A stretch of 7,677 nucleotides of DNA, taken from contig CAIQLE010000167.1 in NCBI GenBank assembly GCA_903872555.1, forward strand, positions 1 to 7,677, given 5' to 3'. The notes beneath the pieces were generated by a model, which saw only the letters and a program-made list of their open reading frames with translations, did not search any database and was not told the origin of the DNA. Origin of the DNA: an uncultured bacterium. GTDB taxonomy: Bacteria; Pseudomonadota; Gammaproteobacteria; Burkholderiales; Burkholderiaceae_D. This document shows positions 6,579 through 7,677 of the stretch, one piece after another (positions within the stretch are counted from its first letter, which is position 1; the number at the start of each line of letters is the position of its first letter). Made by a program: the position numbers and the translations under genes.

Positions 6579-7634
6579 TCATGCAGACGGCAGCCCTGAT
6601 TCATACCAATCTTTGCTGCTGTTCACCACGCGCACTACCAGCAACATGACGGGCACTTCAATTAATACACCCACGACGGTCGCCAGTGCCGCGCCGGATT
6701 CAAAACCAAACAGGCTGATGGCCGCAGCGACCGCCAGTTCAAAGAAATTCGATGCGCCGATCAGGGCAGAGGGGCAGGCCACCTGATGGGATTCACCCAG
6801 TCTGCGATTGAGCCAGTAGGCCAGCGCAGAATTCAACAAGACCTGAATCAGGATAGGCACCGCTAACAGCGCAATCACCAGTGGCTGCTTGAGAATGGCC
6901 TCACCCTGAAACGCAAACAATAGGATGAGCGTGCCCAGCAAAGCCATAATGGACCAGGGACCGATCTTCATCATCATCACATCAAAATAATCTTGTCCCT
7001 GTTTCAGTAAGGCTTTGCGCCAGATCTGCGCGAAGATCACGGGAATGACGATATATAGCAGCACCGATGTCACCAGCGTATCCCAGGGCACCACAATCGC
7101 AGACAGTCCGAGCAGGAAGGCCACCAGCGGAGCAAAGGCAAACACCATGATGCTGTCATTCAGTGCCACTTGCGAGAGCGTGAACAGAGGATCACCACCG
7201 GTAAGGCGGCTCCAGACAAACACCATCGCTGTACAAGGGGCTGCGGCCAGTAAGATCAGTCCGGCAATATAGCTGTCGATCTGTTCTGCAGGAAGCCATG
7301 GGGCAAACCAGTGGCGTATGAAAAGCCAGCCCAGCAAGGCCATGGAAAACGGCTTCACCAGCCAGTTGACAAACAAGGTCACCCCTATGCCGCGCACATG
7401 CTGACGCACTTCGTGCAGTGCACTGAAATCCACTTTGACCAGCATGGGGATGATCATGACCCAGATCAGCACACCCACAGGCAGATTTACCTGCGCCACT
7501 TGCATGCTGCCTATCAGCTTGAAGGCTGATGGAAAAAACTGTCCCAGTGCGATGCCTGCAATGATGCACAGACCTACCCATAGCGTCAGGTAGCGTTCGA
7601 AAAAACTCATCACAGGTAGCTCGTCAGTATCCAT
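6579..7634 (-). CDS. ACR3-family arsenite efflux transporter
   Basis: ACR3 proteins (often named arsB in annotations, though unrelated to E. coli ArsB) pump arsenite out across the inner membrane, using the proton gradient. The 351-residue product is the usual bacterial length and has about ten hydrophobic segments. Family sequence is clear: FERYLTLWVGLCIIAGIALG (12-31) at the N-terminus, MVKVDF-like LVKVDF (65-70), the AAAPCTAMVFVWSRLTGGDP stretch with Cys134, NDSIMVFAFAPLVAFLLG, and ASNFFELAVA (294-303) and GVLIEVPVMLLVV with Glu326. A cysteine in the fourth helix and a glutamate late in the protein are known to be needed in studied members; Cys134 and Glu326 are the likely equivalents. The start may instead be Met9, whose following sequence is where family similarity begins; neither start has a strong ribosome-binding site. 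It converges on phoR with a 36-base gap. No arsR or arsC is seen, but the upstream side ends 43 bases on. Confidence 0.93.
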   Translation of the reverse strand: MDTDELPVMSFFERYLTLWVGLCIIAGIALGQFFPSAFKLIGSMQVAQVNLPVGVLIWVMIIPMLVKVDFSALHEVRQHVRGIGVTLFVNWLVKPFSMALLGWLFIRHWFAPWLPAEQIDSYIAGLILLAAAPCTAMVFVWSRLTGGDPLFTLSQVALNDSIMVFAFAPLVAFLLGLSAIVVPWDTLVTSVLLYIVIPVIFAQIWRKALLKQGQDYFDVMMMKIGPWSIMALLGTLILLFAFQGEAILKQPLVIALLAVPILIQVLLNSALAYWLNRRLGESHQVACPSALIGASNFFELAVAAAISLFGFESGAALATVVGVLIEVPVMLLVVRVVNSSKDWYESGLPSA

Positions 7635-7636
7635 GG

Positions 7637-7666
7637 TTTTATAAAAGATTCAGACACATAAAAAAA
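7637..7666 (-). promoter_or_regulatory. Possible promoter region of the ACR3 gene
   Basis: The 43 bases upstream of the ACR3 gene are AT-rich. The minus strand carries TATAAA within the palindrome TTTTATAAAA (7637-7646), which could be a -10 box, and a run of T about 17 bases upstream that is a poor -35 match. If used, the leader would be very short before the first ATG, fitting the Met9 start better. No ArsR operator was recognised. Weak evidence only. Confidence 0.18.
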
Positions 7667-7677
7667 TAATCAGTTGA

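Noticed and set aside
6565..6594. Possible hairpin at the end of phoR
   Set aside because: Only five pairs with a long loop and no T-run on either strand; it is not a credible intrinsic terminator.
1..7677. Mobile element, CRISPR array, tRNA, or an undescribed defence or metabolic system
   Set aside because: No long direct or inverted repeats, transposase or integrase features, or spaced repeats were seen, and every long stretch is explained by known gene families. One findings entry titled 'placeholder' carries no claim and should be ignored.

Overview
The window looks like a stretch of ordinary chromosome from a betaproteobacterium, most likely of the order Burkholderiales and perhaps near Oxalobacteraceae. 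That placement is inferred from protein character, the pstCAB-phoU-phoB-phoR order and the moderate base composition. No rRNA or other marker gene is present to confirm it.

Left part (1-909): the 3' end of an XdhC-family gene, cut by the window edge, is followed by a strong rho-independent terminator. The terminator's T-run lies directly before the ATG of a 62-codon DUF1289 protein with four cysteines.

Central part (910-6542): a 154-base spacer probably carries the promoter of a tightly packed phosphate operon. The operon runs pstC, pstA, pstB (inner-membrane permease and ATPase of the high-affinity phosphate ABC transporter), phoU (regulator linking transporter to kinase), phoB (response regulator) and phoR (sensor kinase). 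pstC and pstA overlap by one base, pstA and pstB are 9 bases apart, and phoB and phoR are 12 bases apart in the same frame. Together these genes import phosphate and report its supply: a working Pst transporter with PhoU holds PhoR in its phosphatase state, and starvation lets PhoR phosphorylate PhoB. The periplasmic phosphate-binding protein PstS, usually encoded just before pstC, is not in the window.

Right part (6543-7677): a convergent, complete gene for an ACR3-family arsenite exporter ends 36 bases from phoR. No arsR, arsC or arsH is visible, but its upstream side is cut off by the window edge. Because arsenate enters cells through phosphate transporters, the neighbourhood makes physiological sense, although that may be coincidence.

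No mobile element, CRISPR array, tRNA, rRNA or clear unknown system was found. The most interesting points are the missing pstS, the terminator abutting the DUF1289 start, and the weak ribosome-binding signals of phoB and phoR.
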